Positions 49,646 through 59,733 of a stretch of DNA of 64,000 bases are shown in pieces. The DNA is from Truepera sp. (lineage in GTDB: Bacteria; Deinococcota; Deinococci; Deinococcales; Trueperaceae). Each line of letters opens with the position of its first letter. Position 1 is the stretch's first letter. Both the position numbers and the translations under genes were made by a program. The stretch spans positions 872,646-936,645 of the forward strand of contig JAVSMU010000001.1 in NCBI GenBank assembly GCA_032027045.1, written 5' to 3'. The notes under the pieces were generated by a model that was not told where the DNA came from, made no database searches, and worked only from the letters and a program-made list of their open reading frames with translations.

Positions 49646-50545
49646 TTAGGGCAGTATACTCACCCTTTCATGAGCAGTCGTAGCACAGGGCCCTAGGGCC
49701 GCCGCCAGGGCGACGAAGGCCGGCAGGTCCAGCGCTTCGGCGCGCACCCTGGGGTCGCCTGCCACCGCCACCACTGCCGCCTCGGCCAGCTCGCGGTCCA
49801 CGCCGGCGAGCCGCAGGTTCTTGACCAGGGTCTTCCGCCGGTGCGCGAACCCGGTGCGGATGAGCGCGAAGAGCTGCGGGTTCGGAACGGCCGTGGGGTC
49901 GGTGTCGATGCGCACTATCGCCGACGTGACCTTCGGGGGAGGCACGAAGGCGCCGGGCGGAACGCTTCTCACTATTCGGGCCCTGCCGAAGTGGGCCACC
50001 AACAGCGAGAGTGCGCCGTACTCGGGCGTGCCCGGCCTCGCGCCCAGACGCTCGCCCACCTCCCGCTGGGCCAGGAACACCAGGCGCGAGAAGCGCCCGG
50101 ACTCGAGCGCTCGCGCCACGATGGGGGTGGCCACGTTGTAGGGCAGGTTGGCTACGAGCTTGGAGCGCTCGGGCAACGCCGCCAGGTCGAAGCGCAGGGC
50201 GTCCCCATGCACGAGGGTCAGGCGGCCGGACGCCCCCCCGAGCTCGGCCGCGAACTCCTCCTCCAGCACGGGCAGGAGGCGTCCGTCCAGCTCGACGCTG
50301 GTGACGCGGGCACCGGCGTCGAGCAACGCGCGGGTGAGCACGCCCAACCCGGGGCCGACTTCGAGGACGGCCTCGCCGGGGATGAGTTCCGCTGCCGAGA
50401 CGATGCTACGCAGCGCGGCGGTGTCGACCAGGAAGTTCTGCCCCAGGGACTTGTCGGCCCTGAGCCCGTGCCGCTCGAGCAACTCCTTGACGCGTGCGCG
50501 GGCGCCCGTAGGCTCGTGGTCCTGCGCGGCTGGTCCTTCGGTCAC
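49646..50545 (-). CDS. rsmA: 16S rRNA (adenine1518/1519-N6)-dimethyltransferase RsmA
   Basis: The enzyme (KsgA) dimethylates two adenines of the 16S rRNA 3' hairpin late in small-subunit assembly, 299 residues. It shows ADKSLGQNFLVD (about 28-39), SAM-binding VLEVGPGLGVLTRALL, and the catalytic NLPYNVATP; the C-terminal domain is present. The start is GTG overlapping the carD stop by 4 nt (GTGA), so translation follows CarD copy 2. Confidence 0.95.
   Translation of the reverse strand: MTEGPAAQDHEPTGARARVKELLERHGLRADKSLGQNFLVDTAALRSIVSAAELIPGEAVLEVGPGLGVLTRALLDAGARVTSVELDGRLLPVLEEEFAAELGGASGRLTLVHGDALRFDLAALPERSKLVANLPYNVATPIVARALESGRFSRLVFLAQREVGERLGARPGTPEYGALSLLVAHFGRARIVRSVPPGAFVPPPKVTSAIVRIDTDPTAVPNPQLFALIRTGFAHRRKTLVKNLRLAGVDRELAEAAVVAVAGDPRVRAEALDLPAFVALAAALGPCATTAHERVSILP
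49653..49658 (-). promoter_or_regulatory. TATACT -10 element, probable promoter of the pfkB-S41-MBL run
   Basis: TATACT on the minus strand sits in the last codons of rsmA, 73 nt before the PfkB start; the -35 (ACGACT) is weak. Confidence 0.4.
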
Positions 50546-51033
50546 ACGGTGTGGACACTCATGGCTTCGCGGAGCACCTCGTCGGCTTCCTCGAGGCTCA
50601 GCTCCAACACCACCGCCAGCTCGCTGCCCAGCATGGTCCGAGCGTTGTCGAGCACCTCGCGCTCCGTGGCGGCCAGGCCCTTCTCCGCGTCGCGCTTGGC
50701 CAAGACGCCTATCAGGCGGGCGAGGTCGTAGGCGCTGCCGCCGGCGAGGATGTCCTGTTCGGCACGGAACCGGGGCGGCCATTGGGCCGGGAGGGTGAGG
50801 TCGGCGCGGGCGATCGACTGAAGCAGCCGCTCCACCTCGTCCTTGCTCACGGTGTGACGCAGCCCGACTTCCTGCCCCTTCTTGATGGGCACGAGCACTT
50901 CCATGTCGCCTCTCGCGAATACGACCTTGAGGTACTCGTGAGTCTCTCCGAGCACCACCCTCGAGGTCCGTTCGGCCACCACCCCAGCTCCCTGGGACGG
51001 GTAAACGACGTGGTCACCCACTTCGAACTTCAT
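50542..51033 (-). CDS. carD: CarD-family transcriptional regulator (second copy)
   Basis: A 163-residue CarD closer to the Thermus and mycobacterial type: FEVGDHVVYPSQGAGVV begins the polymerase-binding domain and LPAQWPPRFRA has the conserved Trp. The C-terminal helices follow (LARLIGVLAKRDAEKGL). CarD stabilises open complexes, notably at rRNA and stress promoters. The ATG is 8 nt after TAGGCT with no ribosome binding site. It overlaps rsmA by 4 nt, linking a transcription factor to ribosome maturation. Confidence 0.93.
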   Translation of the reverse strand: MKFEVGDHVVYPSQGAGVVAERTSRVVLGETHEYLKVVFARGDMEVLVPIKKGQEVGLRHTVSKDEVERLLQSIARADLTLPAQWPPRFRAEQDILAGGSAYDLARLIGVLAKRDAEKGLAATEREVLDNARTMLGSELAVVLELSLEEADEVLREAMSVHTV

Positions 51034-51041
51034 GCCGGGTA

Positions 51042-51047
51042 AGCCTA
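51042..51047 (-). promoter_or_regulatory. TAGGCT -10 element, leaderless start of carD copy 2
   Basis: TAGGCT on the minus strand ends 8 nt before the ATG. No clear -35. Confidence 0.4.
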
Positions 51048-51101
51048 ACACGGGCGTCAGCCGCCCCAGCCGCACGTGGGGCACCGTAACCGGCCTTCGG
51101 C

Positions 51102-52729
51102 TCAGGCCAGACCGACCAGCGGCGCCCAGTCCGGGTAGGTCAGGAAAGACCAGACGGCCATGCTGCCGAAGACGGTGAAAGCGCCCGCAAGCAACATGGT
51201 GGTCTGCGGTTCCCGGTCTCCCCTGAGGGTGACCAGGTAGGCGGTCGCCATACCCAACGCCAAGGCAAGCGCCACGGTGGCGGCCGACGCCAGGGGTGCC
51301 ACGTGACCGTACACGCCGGCCAGTGCCAACCCGAGGCTTGCCGCGGCGACCGGTATGGCCCCCAGAAGCATGCCGCGCGAACGCCCTCCAGCTCGGCGCC
51401 GCCGTCGCCGGGCGGCGAGCTGCGTTACGATCAACAGGTAAGGGATGGTCACCAGGACGCCCAGGACCCCGATGAGGAGTGCCGTCAGCGCCTGGCCGAT
51501 CGCCTGCTCCCAGATGAACCAGGGGTTCCACTTCATGAGTTTGGCGAGCCTGTCGGGCACGGTCAGGTGCATCGGTGCGCCGTCGTCACTGGTGTAGATC
51601 TCGACTACCCCGCCGGCAGCCCGGCCGTACCAGGCGATGACGTCCAGAGCACGGGACGAGACCTCGCCGCGGCCGAACGCCGCACCCTCGACGGTGACGG
51701 GTGACCAGAGCACGTTCGTGGGCGTCGCCTCGCCCGCGGCGAACAGCACGCTCGCGTCGAGGCGCTTGAAGCTGGCCGCCTCGGTCCAATAGACGTATGG
51801 CCAGGCTGCCGCCAGCGGGCGGCCGCTGTAGCCGGCGGCGCCGGCGCTCACCCTTGCGAGCCCCGGGGCTACTCCTGGCGCGCCCGGCGCCGCCAGGTCG
51901 GCGAGGCGCAGGCTCCCCTCCTCATCGGTCCACAGGGCGATGGCGCCGCCGGGGGCTATCGCGACGACCGCCCGCTGCCGCTCGTCGGTAACGTCCGCGC
52001 TGCCCAGCTCGAGCGGGGCCGCCACGGGATGCGTGCCTGTCAGGAACGCGGCATAGGCCTTCCACTCGGCCTTCACGCCGAACTCGGTGCGCACCGTCTT
52101 GCCCTCGAGCCAGCCCAGCCACAGGCCATCGTCCGCCTCTGCGTAAGTCACCCCACGCACCGAGAGCGGCGTGTTATGGACCACCACCGGGGCGCCGCCG
52201 TTCAGGGGCAGGAGCGTGAGCTGCGCCACGCCGCCGCGCCTGAGGGTGGCCGCTGCGTAGGCGGTGCCGCCCAGGTCGACGAACTGGAAGTCGACGTCGA
52301 GCGGGTCGACCAGCAGGTCGATGATCCGGGAGCCCCACAAGGCGTGGTGGTGATAGCGGCCGGTGGTGCGGTCGCGCTCGGCCCACGCCACGGCCAGCTC
52401 GCCTTGCACCTCGCCGGCGCTGATGCTTCGCACGTTGGTGGCTTCCGCAAGCAGGGCTGGGGCCCCGGTGGCCGGCCCCCCGGCGGCCGAGGCGTTCACG
52501 CTCATGGCCCAAACGCCCTGCCCGTCGGCCCACACGACGGTCGCTCCCGTAGTGGTGACGGCAACGCCCACCCCCGCCACGGGCCGATCCAAGGGAAGCG
52601 CGTACGGCCGCGCCCAGCCGCCGTCGGCGGCGAAGGGTTGTGCCAACCCCAGGCCAGGCAGCTGCAGCCAAAGGGCGAACAGCGCGAACAGAAGCCAGCC
52701 GCGGGGCGGGTCGCCAGCTCAGGGTTCAA
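51102..52729 (-). CDS. Exported membrane-anchored protein of unknown family, apparent frameshift near the start
   Basis: I do not recognise the family. The main frame (51102-52646, at least 514 residues) has a long extracytoplasmic beta-rich part with repeated Ala/Gly/Val strands and WADGQGVWAM-type segments resembling a beta-propeller, then three membrane helices near the end (ALTALLIGVLGVLVTIPYLL, IPVAAASLGLALAGVYG, ATVALALALGMATAYLV). Upstream in the same frame is a signal-peptide-like stretch (WLLFALFALWLQLPGLGLAQ) after an in-frame TGA, with no usual start codon. A TTG at 52729 with GGAG 5 nt upstream is in another frame and would supply a start and charged residues (MNPELATRP) if one base is missing near 52704-52712. 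Confidence 0.55.
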
Positions 52730-52777
52730 GAAAGCTCCGTCCTCGCACTCCTGCCACCGCCGCCTGCTTTCGGGCGC

Positions 52778-54856
52778 TCAGGCCCGCGCCTTGCGCCCCG
52801 CACGGCCGGACGCGGTCGAAGCGGACGCGCCGACGCCCGTGCGCTGCGCCTGGCCCGGTATGGTCGGGATGAGTACTTCGCGCCCTTGCAGCCTGGCCTC
52901 GAGTTCGCGGATCCTGTCACGGACTGCCGCCGCCCGCTCGAAGTCGAGGCCTTCGGACGCCTCCCACATCTCCATCTCCAGCGTAGCCAGCTCCTGCCGC
53001 GCATCGTCGAAGACGAGTTCGCGCTCCCACGGGTCGAGGTCGGCCGCGGCCTCCTCGACCTCCTCCTCGGTGCCCCTGATGACGTCGTGGACGCGCTTGC
53101 GCACCGACTCGGGCGTGATGCCGTGGAGCTCGTTATAGGCCAGCTGCTTGTTGCGGCGACGGCTCGTCTCGTCGATGGCCGAGCGCATGGCGTCGCTCAC
53201 CTCGTCGGCGTACAGGAACACCTCGCCGTTCACGTTCCGGGCCGCACGGCCGATCGTCTGGATCAGTGAGCGAGCGCTGCGCAAGAAGCCCGTCTTGTCG
53301 GCGTCGAGGATGGCCACCAGGCTGACCTCCGGCAGGTCCAGTCCCTCGCGGAGGAGGTTGATGCCAACGAGGACGTCGAAGTGCCCGAGCCGCAGGTCGC
53401 GGATGATGACCTGCCGCTCCACCGCGTCGATGTCGGAGTGCATGTACCTCACCCGCACACCCTGCGTGGCGAAGTACTCGGTCAGGTCCTCGGCCATGCG
53501 CTTGGTAAGGGTCGTGATGAGCACGCGCTCCTTCTTCTTCGCGCGCTCCCTGATCACGAAGAGCAGGTCGTCGATCTGGCCCTTGCTCGGCTTGACCGTG
53601 ACCTGGGGATCGACGAGACCCGTGGGGCGGATCACCTGCTCCACGACCTGGCCCGACATCCCCGTCTCGCGCTCGGTCGGCGTGGCGCTCACGAACACGA
53701 CCTGCCCGACCTTGGCGAGGAACTCCTCCTCGGTCAGCGGGCGGTTGTCGAGGGCCGCCGGGAGCCGGAAGCCGTAGTCGACCAACGTCTGCTTGCGGGC
53801 CCTGTCGCCGTTGAACATGCCCCTGACCTGCGGCAGCATCACGTGTGACTCGTCGAGGAACGTCACGTAATCGTCGGGGAAGTAGTCGAGAAGCGTGCCG
53901 GGCGTGCTGCCGGGGGGCCGCCGCTCCAGGTAGCGCGAGTAGTTCTCGATCCCCGAGCAGTAGCCGAGCGTGCGCAGCATCTCGAGGTCGTACCTGGTGC
54001 GCTCCTTGAGCCGCTGCGCCTCCAGGAGTTTGCCGGTAGCCTCGAAGAACGCCAGGCGCTCGGTGAGGTCGTGTTCGATCTCCTCCACGGCGGGCGCCAG
54101 CTTGTCGAAAGGGGTCACGTAGTGTTTGGCGGGGAAGACCATGGCGTTGTCGAGCTCGGCCAGCTCCTCGCCCGTGACCGGGTCGATCATCGTGAGGCGG
54201 TCGACCTCGTCGCCCCATAACTCGATGCGCAGGGGCCGTTCCTCGTAGGCCGCCCACACCTCGACGACGTCGCCGCGGGCCCGGAAGCGGCCGGCCGCGA
54301 GCTCCACGTCGTTGCGCTCGTACTGCTGGCGCACCAGCGTCGCGAGGATCTCGTCGCGAGAGAGCTTCTTACCCACCTGGAGCAAGAGGTGGAGCTTCTC
54401 GTACTCCTCGGGCGAACCCAAGCCGTAGATGGCGGAGACCGACGCCACGACGATGACGTCGCGCCGGGTCAGCAGCGAGCGCGTGGTGGAGTGCCTGAGC
54501 CGCTCGAGCTCCATGTTGATGTTGGCGTCCTTCTCGATGAAGAGGTCCCGTGACGGCACGTAGGCCTCGGGCTGGTAGTAGTCGTAGTAAGAGATGAAGA
54601 ACTCGACGGCCGCGTCGGGGAAGAAGTCGCGGAACTCCGACGCCAGTTGCGCCGTCAAGACCTTGTTGGGAGCGAGCACGAGCGCGGGCCGCTGCAGTTC
54701 CTCGATGACCTTGGCCATCGTGTAGGTCTTGCCGGTACCGGTGGCTCCGAGGAGCGTCTGGAACCGGAGCCCGTCACCCAGCCCCTCGACCAACCCGGCG
54801 ATGGCCTCGGGCTGATCGCCTTTTGGCGTGTAGGGGGAGTGGACCGTGAGGGGCAT
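52778..54856 (-). CDS. uvrB: Excinuclease ABC subunit UvrB
   Basis: The damage-verifying helicase of nucleotide excision repair, 692 residues. Walker A is GATGTGKT (37-44), the damage-probing beta-hairpin is [11 protein letters not shown] (about 91-101), DESH is in [15 protein letters not shown], helicase motif VI is QTIGRAARN, and the C-terminal UVR motif for UvrC is [18 protein letters not shown]. The ATG lies 8 nt after TACAAT. The last 35 residues are an unconserved basic tail. Confidence 0.97.
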   Translation of the reverse strand: MPLTVHSPYTPKGDQPEAIAGLVEGLGDGLRFQTLLGATGTGKTYTMAKVIEELQRPALVLAPNKVLTAQLASEFRDFFPDAAVEFFISYYDYYQPEAYVPSRDLFIEKDANINMELERLRHSTTRSLLTRRDVIVVASVSAIYGLGSPEEYEKLHLLLQVGKKLSRDEILATLVRQQYERNDVELAAGRFRARGDVVEVWAAYEERPLRIELWGDEVDRLTMIDPVTGEELAELDNAMVFPAKHYVTPFDKLAPAVEEIEHDLTERLAFFEATGKLLEAQRLKERTRYDLEMLRTLGYCSGIENYSRYLERRPPGSTPGTLLDYFPDDYVTFLDESHVMLPQVRGMFNGDRARKQTLVDYGFRLPAALDNRPLTEEEFLAKVGQVVFVSATPTERETGMSGQVVEQVIRPTGLVDPQVTVKPSKGQIDDLLFVIRERAKKKERVLITTLTKRMAEDLTEYFATQGVRVRYMHSDIDAVERQVIIRDLRLGHFDVLVGINLLREGLDLPEVSLVAILDADKTGFLRSARSLIQTIGRAARNVNGEVFLYADEVSDAMRSAIDETSRRRNKQLAYNELHGITPESVRKRVHDVIRGTEEEVEEAAADLDPWERELVFDDARQELATLEMEMWEASEGLDFERAAAVRDRIRELEARLQGREVLIPTIPGQAQRTGVGASASTASGRAGRKARA

Positions 54857-54864
54857 GACCCAAC

Positions 54865-54870
54865 ATTGTA
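54865..54870 (-). promoter_or_regulatory. TACAAT -10 element, leaderless start of uvrB
   Basis: TACAAT, five of six consensus positions, ends 8 nt before the ATG on the minus strand. Confidence 0.5.
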
Positions 54871-54902
54871 CTCGGCAGGTAGTGATGGCGCGGGGCGGGG
54901 CG

Positions 54903-56801
54903 CTACGGCGCCACCGGGACGGCGTGGGTGGCGTCACCCTTGAACTGCAGTTCGTAGAGGTCGGCGTAGAGGCCCCCGGCCGCCAGGAGTTCCTCGTGGG
55001 TGCCGCTTTCCACGACGGTGCCCGCGTCCAACACGAGTATCCGATCGGCCTTCCTGACGGTGGCCAGGCGGTGCGCTATGACGAAGGTCGTTCGCCCCCG
55101 CATCAGCACGTCCAGCGCGGCCTGCACCAGGGCCTCCGACTCGCTGTCGAGCGAGCTCGTGGCCTCGTCCAGAATGAGGATGCGCGGGTCCTTGAGCAGC
55201 GCGCGAGCGATGGCGAGCCGTTGCCTTTGGCCGCCCGAAAGCATCACCCCTCGCTCGCCGACCTGCGTGTCGTACCCGCGCGGCAGTCCCGCCACGAAGC
55301 CGTCGGCGTTGGCCGCCCTGGCCGCCGCCTTCACCTCGTCGTCCGTGGCGCTGGGGCGCCCGTAGCGGACGTTCTCCATGATCGAGCCCGAGAAGAGTTG
55401 GGTCTCCTGCGGCACCAGGCCTATCAGGGCGCGCAGGTCGGCGGTGGCCAGGTCTCGCACGTCGACGCCGTCGAGCGTGACCCGCCCAGAGGTCACGTCG
55501 AAGAAGCGTGACACCAGGCTGACCAACGTGCTCTTGCCCGCGCCGCTCGGGCCGACCAGCGCCACGACCTCGCCCGGCCGGGCAACCAGACTCACGTTCT
55601 CGAGGACGGCCTCGGCGCCGCGGCCGTAGTCGAACGACACGTCCTCGAAGCGCACCTCGCCCCTCACGCTCTCCAGCTTGACCGGCCGCTCCGGTTCGGG
55701 GAGGTCGCTCTCCTCGTCGAGCAGTTCGAAGATCCGCTTGGAGGCCCCGGCCGCCTGCTGCAGTTGGGTCCAGAGGTCGGTGAAGGTGCCGATGCTGCTC
55801 GCGACGAACACTGTGATCAGCAAGAAGGCGACGAGGTCGCCGCTCTGCAGCGCGCCCGACACGGCGAGGCGTCCGCCGTACCACAGCACCAGCGCCAGCC
55901 CGCCGGACATGCCGAGGATGACCGCGGGAACGAACAGCGCGCGCAGCTTCACGCGGATCAGCGCGCTCTGGAACGAGCGCGCGACGAGGTCCCCGTAACG
56001 CCGCCTCTCCCAGCCCTCGGCGGTGAACGACTTCACGACCCGGATGGACGTTATGGCCTCTTCGGCGGCGGCGTTCGCGGCGGCCAGATCGTCCTGGAAC
56101 GCCGTGCTCGACCTGCGGATCCCGCGGCTGAAGAAGGCGGCCGCGACCACCAGGGCGGGAATGACCGCCAGCATGAGCAGGGTAAGGCGCCAGTCGAGGA
56201 CGAGCAGCACGACCAGCCCCCCGACCAGCGTCACTCCCTGATTGACGAACTGCGCCAACTGCAAGGAGACGGCGCCTTGCAAGGTGGCGATGTCGGCCGT
56301 AAGCCGCGACGTGATCTCACCGGTCTTGCGGTCCTCGAAGAAGCGCACGGACAGCGCCAGCAGGTGCCCGAACACCCGGGAACGCATGTCGGCGACCACC
56401 GCCTCTCCGACGCGCCCGAGGAGGTACATGCGCAGGTAGTTGAAAACCGCCTGAGCTAACATGAGTCCGACCAACAGGAGAGCGACCCGGTTCAGCTCGG
56501 AGAGGGCCAGTCCTGCCGCCGAGCCGGGGGCGAAGGCGGTGTTGAGCAGGTCACGTATCAGGAGGGGGAAGACGAGGGCGAGGATGCCGGCGAACGCAAC
56601 TGCCACCATGCCGCCCACGAGCGCGCCCCGGTGGGGCCTCAGGAACGAGAGTGTGCGGCGCAGCTGGGCCAGGTCGTCGCGCGTCACGGAGCGGCGGCCG
56701 GTCGCGCCCGGTGGCGTGGGTACCCCCGGTCGCGCCGGATCCTCGGGGCGTGCCGGGGCCCGGACCCGCGCCGGGGTGCGACTCCTGCGCCTGGAGAACA
56801 T
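54903..56801 (-). CDS. ABC exporter, fused permease and ATPase (MsbA/MDR type)
   Basis: A 632-residue half-transporter: a Pro/Arg-rich N-terminus, six membrane helices (about 60-340, with [21 protein letters not shown]) and a C-terminal ATPase. Walker A is GPSGAGKST, the signature [16 protein letters not shown], and Walker [15 protein letters not shown]. Such proteins export lipids or drugs as dimers; a lipid flippase role fits an outer-membrane organism but is inference. The ATG lies 5 nt after TACCCT. It is in the uvrB direction, 46 nt before that gene's start. Confidence 0.93.
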   Translation of the reverse strand: MFSRRRSRTPARVRAPARPEDPARPGVPTPPGATGRRSVTRDDLAQLRRTLSFLRPHRGALVGGMVAVAFAGILALVFPLLIRDLLNTAFAPGSAAGLALSELNRVALLLVGLMLAQAVFNYLRMYLLGRVGEAVVADMRSRVFGHLLALSVRFFEDRKTGEITSRLTADIATLQGAVSLQLAQFVNQGVTLVGGLVVLLVLDWRLTLLMLAVIPALVVAAAFFSRGIRRSSTAFQDDLAAANAAAEEAITSIRVVKSFTAEGWERRRYGDLVARSFQSALIRVKLRALFVPAVILGMSGGLALVLWYGGRLAVSGALQSGDLVAFLLITVFVASSIGTFTDLWTQLQQAAGASKRIFELLDEESDLPEPERPVKLESVRGEVRFEDVSFDYGRGAEAVLENVSLVARPGEVVALVGPSGAGKSTLVSLVSRFFDVTSGRVTLDGVDVRDLATADLRALIGLVPQETQLFSGSIMENVRYGRPSATDDEVKAAARAANADGFVAGLPRGYDTQVGERGVMLSGGQRQRLAIARALLKDPRILILDEATSSLDSESEALVQAALDVLMRGRTTFVIAHRLATVRKADRILVLDAGTVVESGTHEELLAAGGLYADLYELQFKGDATHAVPVAP

Positions 56802-56806
56802 GCCCA

Positions 56807-56816
56807 AGGGTACACT
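56807..56816. promoter_or_regulatory. Overlapping divergent -10 elements of the ABC exporter and acetoacetyl-CoA synthetase genes
   Basis: TACCCT on the minus strand (56807-56812) and TACACT on the plus strand (56811-56816) share two bases. The first is 5 nt from the exporter ATG (leaderless); the second would give the synthetase a leader of about 60 nt with its own ribosome binding site. Confidence 0.4.
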
Positions 56817-56882
56817 GACGCCTAAGTCTTCCGTGGCCCACGCGAGTCGGCCGAGCCTCGACCAGGAGGAGAACCCCAGGAG

Positions 56883-58847
56883 ATGAGCCGCGCAGCGAGC
56901 GAACCGCTCTGGACCCCACCACGCGCCCGGGTAGCGGCGAGCGCCATGGAGGCGTTCCGGCTGGCCGCGGAGCGCGCCACCGCGGCCTCGCTGCCCGACT
57001 ACGCCGCACTGCACGCCTGGAGCGTGGCACGGCCGGACGAGTTCTGGGGACTCCTTGCCGAGAAGCTGGAACTGCCGTTCCGAAGCCGCGCCGCCACCGT
57101 GCGGTCCACTGATCCAATGCCCCATACGCGGTGGTTCGAGGGCGGCACCCTCAACTACGCCGAGGCCCTGCTTCACCCGCGGGGTGTTGCAGCCGACGCT
57201 GTCGCCATCGTCTCGGCCGTGGAGGGCGGGGGCGAAACGAGCCTGACTTGGCCCGAGTTGCGCGACGCCACGGCGAGGACGCGCGCCGCCCTGCTGGCGG
57301 CCGGGGTGGGTGAGGGGGACGCGGTGGCGGCCTTCGCCGCCAACCTGCCCGAGGCCGTGATCACCCTCCTGGCCTGCGCCTCCCTGGGAGCCGTCTTCAC
57401 GTCGTGCTCGCCCGACTTCGGCGCCGAGGCCGCGGCCGCCCGCTTCGAGCAGGTCGGCCCCAAGGTGCTCGTCGCTTCCGGTGCTTACCGCTACGGTGGC
57501 AAGCTGATGGACAGGAGCGAGACGGTTGCCGCCTTGCGCCGCCGCCTCAAGACGCTGGTGCAGACTGTGGAGCTGGTCTACCCCGGGGAGGGGCCACGGT
57601 TGGCGGGTGCGCCGACGTGGGACGAGTGGCTAGCCGGAGCGGCCGGGCCGCTCGAGTTCACCGCACTGCCGTTCGACCACCCCCTCTACGTGCTCTACAG
57701 CTCGGGCACCACGGGCGCCCCGAAGGCGATGGTCCACCGCGCCGGCGGCGCCCTTCTCACGCACCGTAAGGAGCACGCGCTTCACTCGGACATCGGTCCC
57801 GGCGACGTCGTCTACTACTTCACGACCACCGGTTGGATGATGTGGAACTGGCTGGTCTCGGCGCTGGCGTCCGGCGCCACCATCGTGCTCTTCGACGGTT
57901 CTCCGGCCTGGCCCGACCCGCTGGTGACCTTCAGGCTCGCCGAGCGCCTCGGCGTCACGTTCTTCGGCACCAGCGCCCGCTTCATCCAAGAACTCTCGCG
58001 CCAAGGCCTGAGCCCAGGCGACGCCTGTGACCTGAGCGCGCTGCGCACGCTGGCGTCCACCGGGTCGCCGCTCTCGCCGCACGGTTTCGAGTACGTGTAC
58101 GAGGCCGTGAAGCAGGACCTGCACCTGGCCAGCATCTCGGGCGGCACCGACATCGTGAGCTGCTTCATGCTCGGCGTGCCCACGTTGCCCGTATACGCGG
58201 GCGAGATCCAAGGCCCGGGGCTCGGGGTCGATCTGAGGGTGTTCGACGAGTCGGGCAACGACGTGACCGGCGAGCCGGGCGAGCTCGTCTGCGGCTCCCC
58301 GCTCCCCTCCATGCCGCTTCGGTTCCTGGCCGATCCGGACTTCTCACGCTACCGCGCCGCCTATTTCGAGCAGTACCCGGGCGTGTGGCGGCACGGCGAC
58401 CTCGTGGAGCGCACCGCTCATGGCGGCATCGTCGTCTACGGGCGGTCCGACGCCACCCTCAACCCGGGCGGGGTGCGCATCGGCACCGCCGAGATCTACC
58501 GGCCGCTGGAGGCGGTGCGGGAAGTAGCCGAGGCGGTCGCGGTGGCGCGGCGCCTTGAGGACGATCAGGAAGTCTGGCTACTGGTGGTGCTGCGAGGAGG
58601 GGCCGTGCTCGACGAGGCGCTCGAGGCGCGCATCCGAAGGGTCATCCGCGAGTCCACGTCGCCACGCCACGTGCCCAAGAGGATCATCGACGTGCCTGAA
58701 CTGCCCAGGACGCGTTCCGGGAAGACCATGGAACTGGCCGTCAGCCGCTTGGTGAACGGCCGGCCCATGACGAACCGCGAGGTCGTGGCCAATCCGCAGG
58801 CGCTCGACCAGATCGCCGAGCGCCTGCAGCGGCTCCACGCAGGCTGA
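56883..58847 (+). CDS. Acetoacetyl-CoA synthetase
   Basis: An AMP-forming ligase activating acetoacetate, 654 residues. N-terminal FWGLLAEKLELPFRS and MPHTRWFEGGTLNYAEALL (about 79-97) mark acetoacetyl-CoA rather than acetyl-CoA synthetase. The AMP motifs are YSSGTTGAPKAMVHRAGG (about 271-288), VYGRSDATLNPGGVRIGTAE, and the catalytic lysine in RTRSGKTME near 613. GGAG precedes the ATG. It probably feeds ketone bodies or polyhydroxybutyrate products into acetyl-CoA metabolism; no neighbours support a pathway. Confidence 0.93.
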   Translation: MSRAASEPLWTPPRARVAASAMEAFRLAAERATAASLPDYAALHAWSVARPDEFWGLLAEKLELPFRSRAATVRSTDPMPHTRWFEGGTLNYAEALLHPRGVAADAVAIVSAVEGGGETSLTWPELRDATARTRAALLAAGVGEGDAVAAFAANLPEAVITLLACASLGAVFTSCSPDFGAEAAAARFEQVGPKVLVASGAYRYGGKLMDRSETVAALRRRLKTLVQTVELVYPGEGPRLAGAPTWDEWLAGAAGPLEFTALPFDHPLYVLYSSGTTGAPKAMVHRAGGALLTHRKEHALHSDIGPGDVVYYFTTTGWMMWNWLVSALASGATIVLFDGSPAWPDPLVTFRLAERLGVTFFGTSARFIQELSRQGLSPGDACDLSALRTLASTGSPLSPHGFEYVYEAVKQDLHLASISGGTDIVSCFMLGVPTLPVYAGEIQGPGLGVDLRVFDESGNDVTGEPGELVCGSPLPSMPLRFLADPDFSRYRAAYFEQYPGVWRHGDLVERTAHGGIVVYGRSDATLNPGGVRIGTAEIYRPLEAVREVAEAVAVARRLEDDQEVWLLVVLRGGAVLDEALEARIRRVIRESTSPRHVPKRIIDVPELPRTRSGKTMELAVSRLVNGRPMTNREVVANPQALDQIAERLQRLHAG

Positions 58848-58854
58848 GGCCCGA

Positions 58855-59733
58855 TCAGCCCTTCACGGCGCCGGCGGTCAGCCCGGCCACGATGCGCTGT
58901 TGGAAGATCAGCACGAGCACGACCAGGGGGATCGTCACGATCACTGCGGCCGCCATGATCTCGCCGAACGGCTCCTGACGGGCGACCTCGCCGGTGAACA
59001 GCGCAATGGCCACTGGCACCGTGCGAGCCGGAGGGTCGATCACGGTGAACGTGAGTGCGAACAGGTACTCGTTCCACGCCTGGATGAACGCGAGCAGGCC
59101 GGTGGTTACGAGAGCCGGTGCGGTCAGGGGGAGGAGCACGTAGCGGAACGCCTGGAAGAGCGTGGCGCCGTCCACCTGCGCCGCCTGCAGTAGGGAGTCG
59201 GGCAGCCCCTTGAAGAACGAGGTGAGGACCCAGACGGTGAACGGCAGGGTGAAGAGCATGTAGGAGAGGATCATGCTTGGAACGGCGGGCATGTTGAGCA
59301 GGCGGATGACGGCGTAGAGGCCCGCCAGCACGGCGATCTGCGGGAACATCGTCATGGCGAGGATGACGTACAAGGACGCGCCCCTGCCCCTGAAACGCAT
59401 CTTGCCAAGGGCGTAGCCGGCGAAAGAGCCCACCAGGAGCGAAAGGATGGTCACGCTGCTGGCCACGATCGTCGATACGCCCAGTGCCCGGACGAAGGTG
59501 TCGTTGGACAGCACTGAGCGGAAGTTCGTTAGCACCGGCTTCGCCGGCCAGAGGGTGGCCGGCGGCTGGATGAGTTCCGCCTGCGACTTGAGCGCGGAGA
59601 CGAGCGCCCAGTAGAACGGGAACATCAGATAAACGAACAGCACGATGATGAGCAACCAGAAGAAGAACCGGCCCACGGCGCGCTGCAGCGCCCGGGTCCG
59701 GTGGCGCCTGGCGCGTTCGGCGGAGGCGGTCAT
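58855..59733 (-). CDS. Sugar ABC transporter permease, MalG type
   Basis: One of two inner-membrane subunits of an ABC sugar importer, 292 residues, six membrane helices (first FFFWLLIIVLFVYLMFPFYW). The EAA loop that touches the ATPase is AAQVDGATLFQAFRYVLLPL (about 187-206). It overlaps the MalF-type gene by 4 nt (ATGA). The ATPase is not encoded here; in this lineage one shared MsmK-like ATPase often serves several importers. Confidence 0.92.
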   Translation of the reverse strand: MTASAERARRHRTRALQRAVGRFFFWLLIIVLFVYLMFPFYWALVSALKSQAELIQPPATLWPAKPVLTNFRSVLSNDTFVRALGVSTIVASSVTILSLLVGSFAGYALGKMRFRGRGASLYVILAMTMFPQIAVLAGLYAVIRLLNMPAVPSMILSYMLFTLPFTVWVLTSFFKGLPDSLLQAAQVDGATLFQAFRYVLLPLTAPALVTTGLLAFIQAWNEYLFALTFTVIDPPARTVPVAIALFTGEVARQEPFGEIMAAAVIVTIPLVVLVLIFQQRIVAGLTAGAVKG

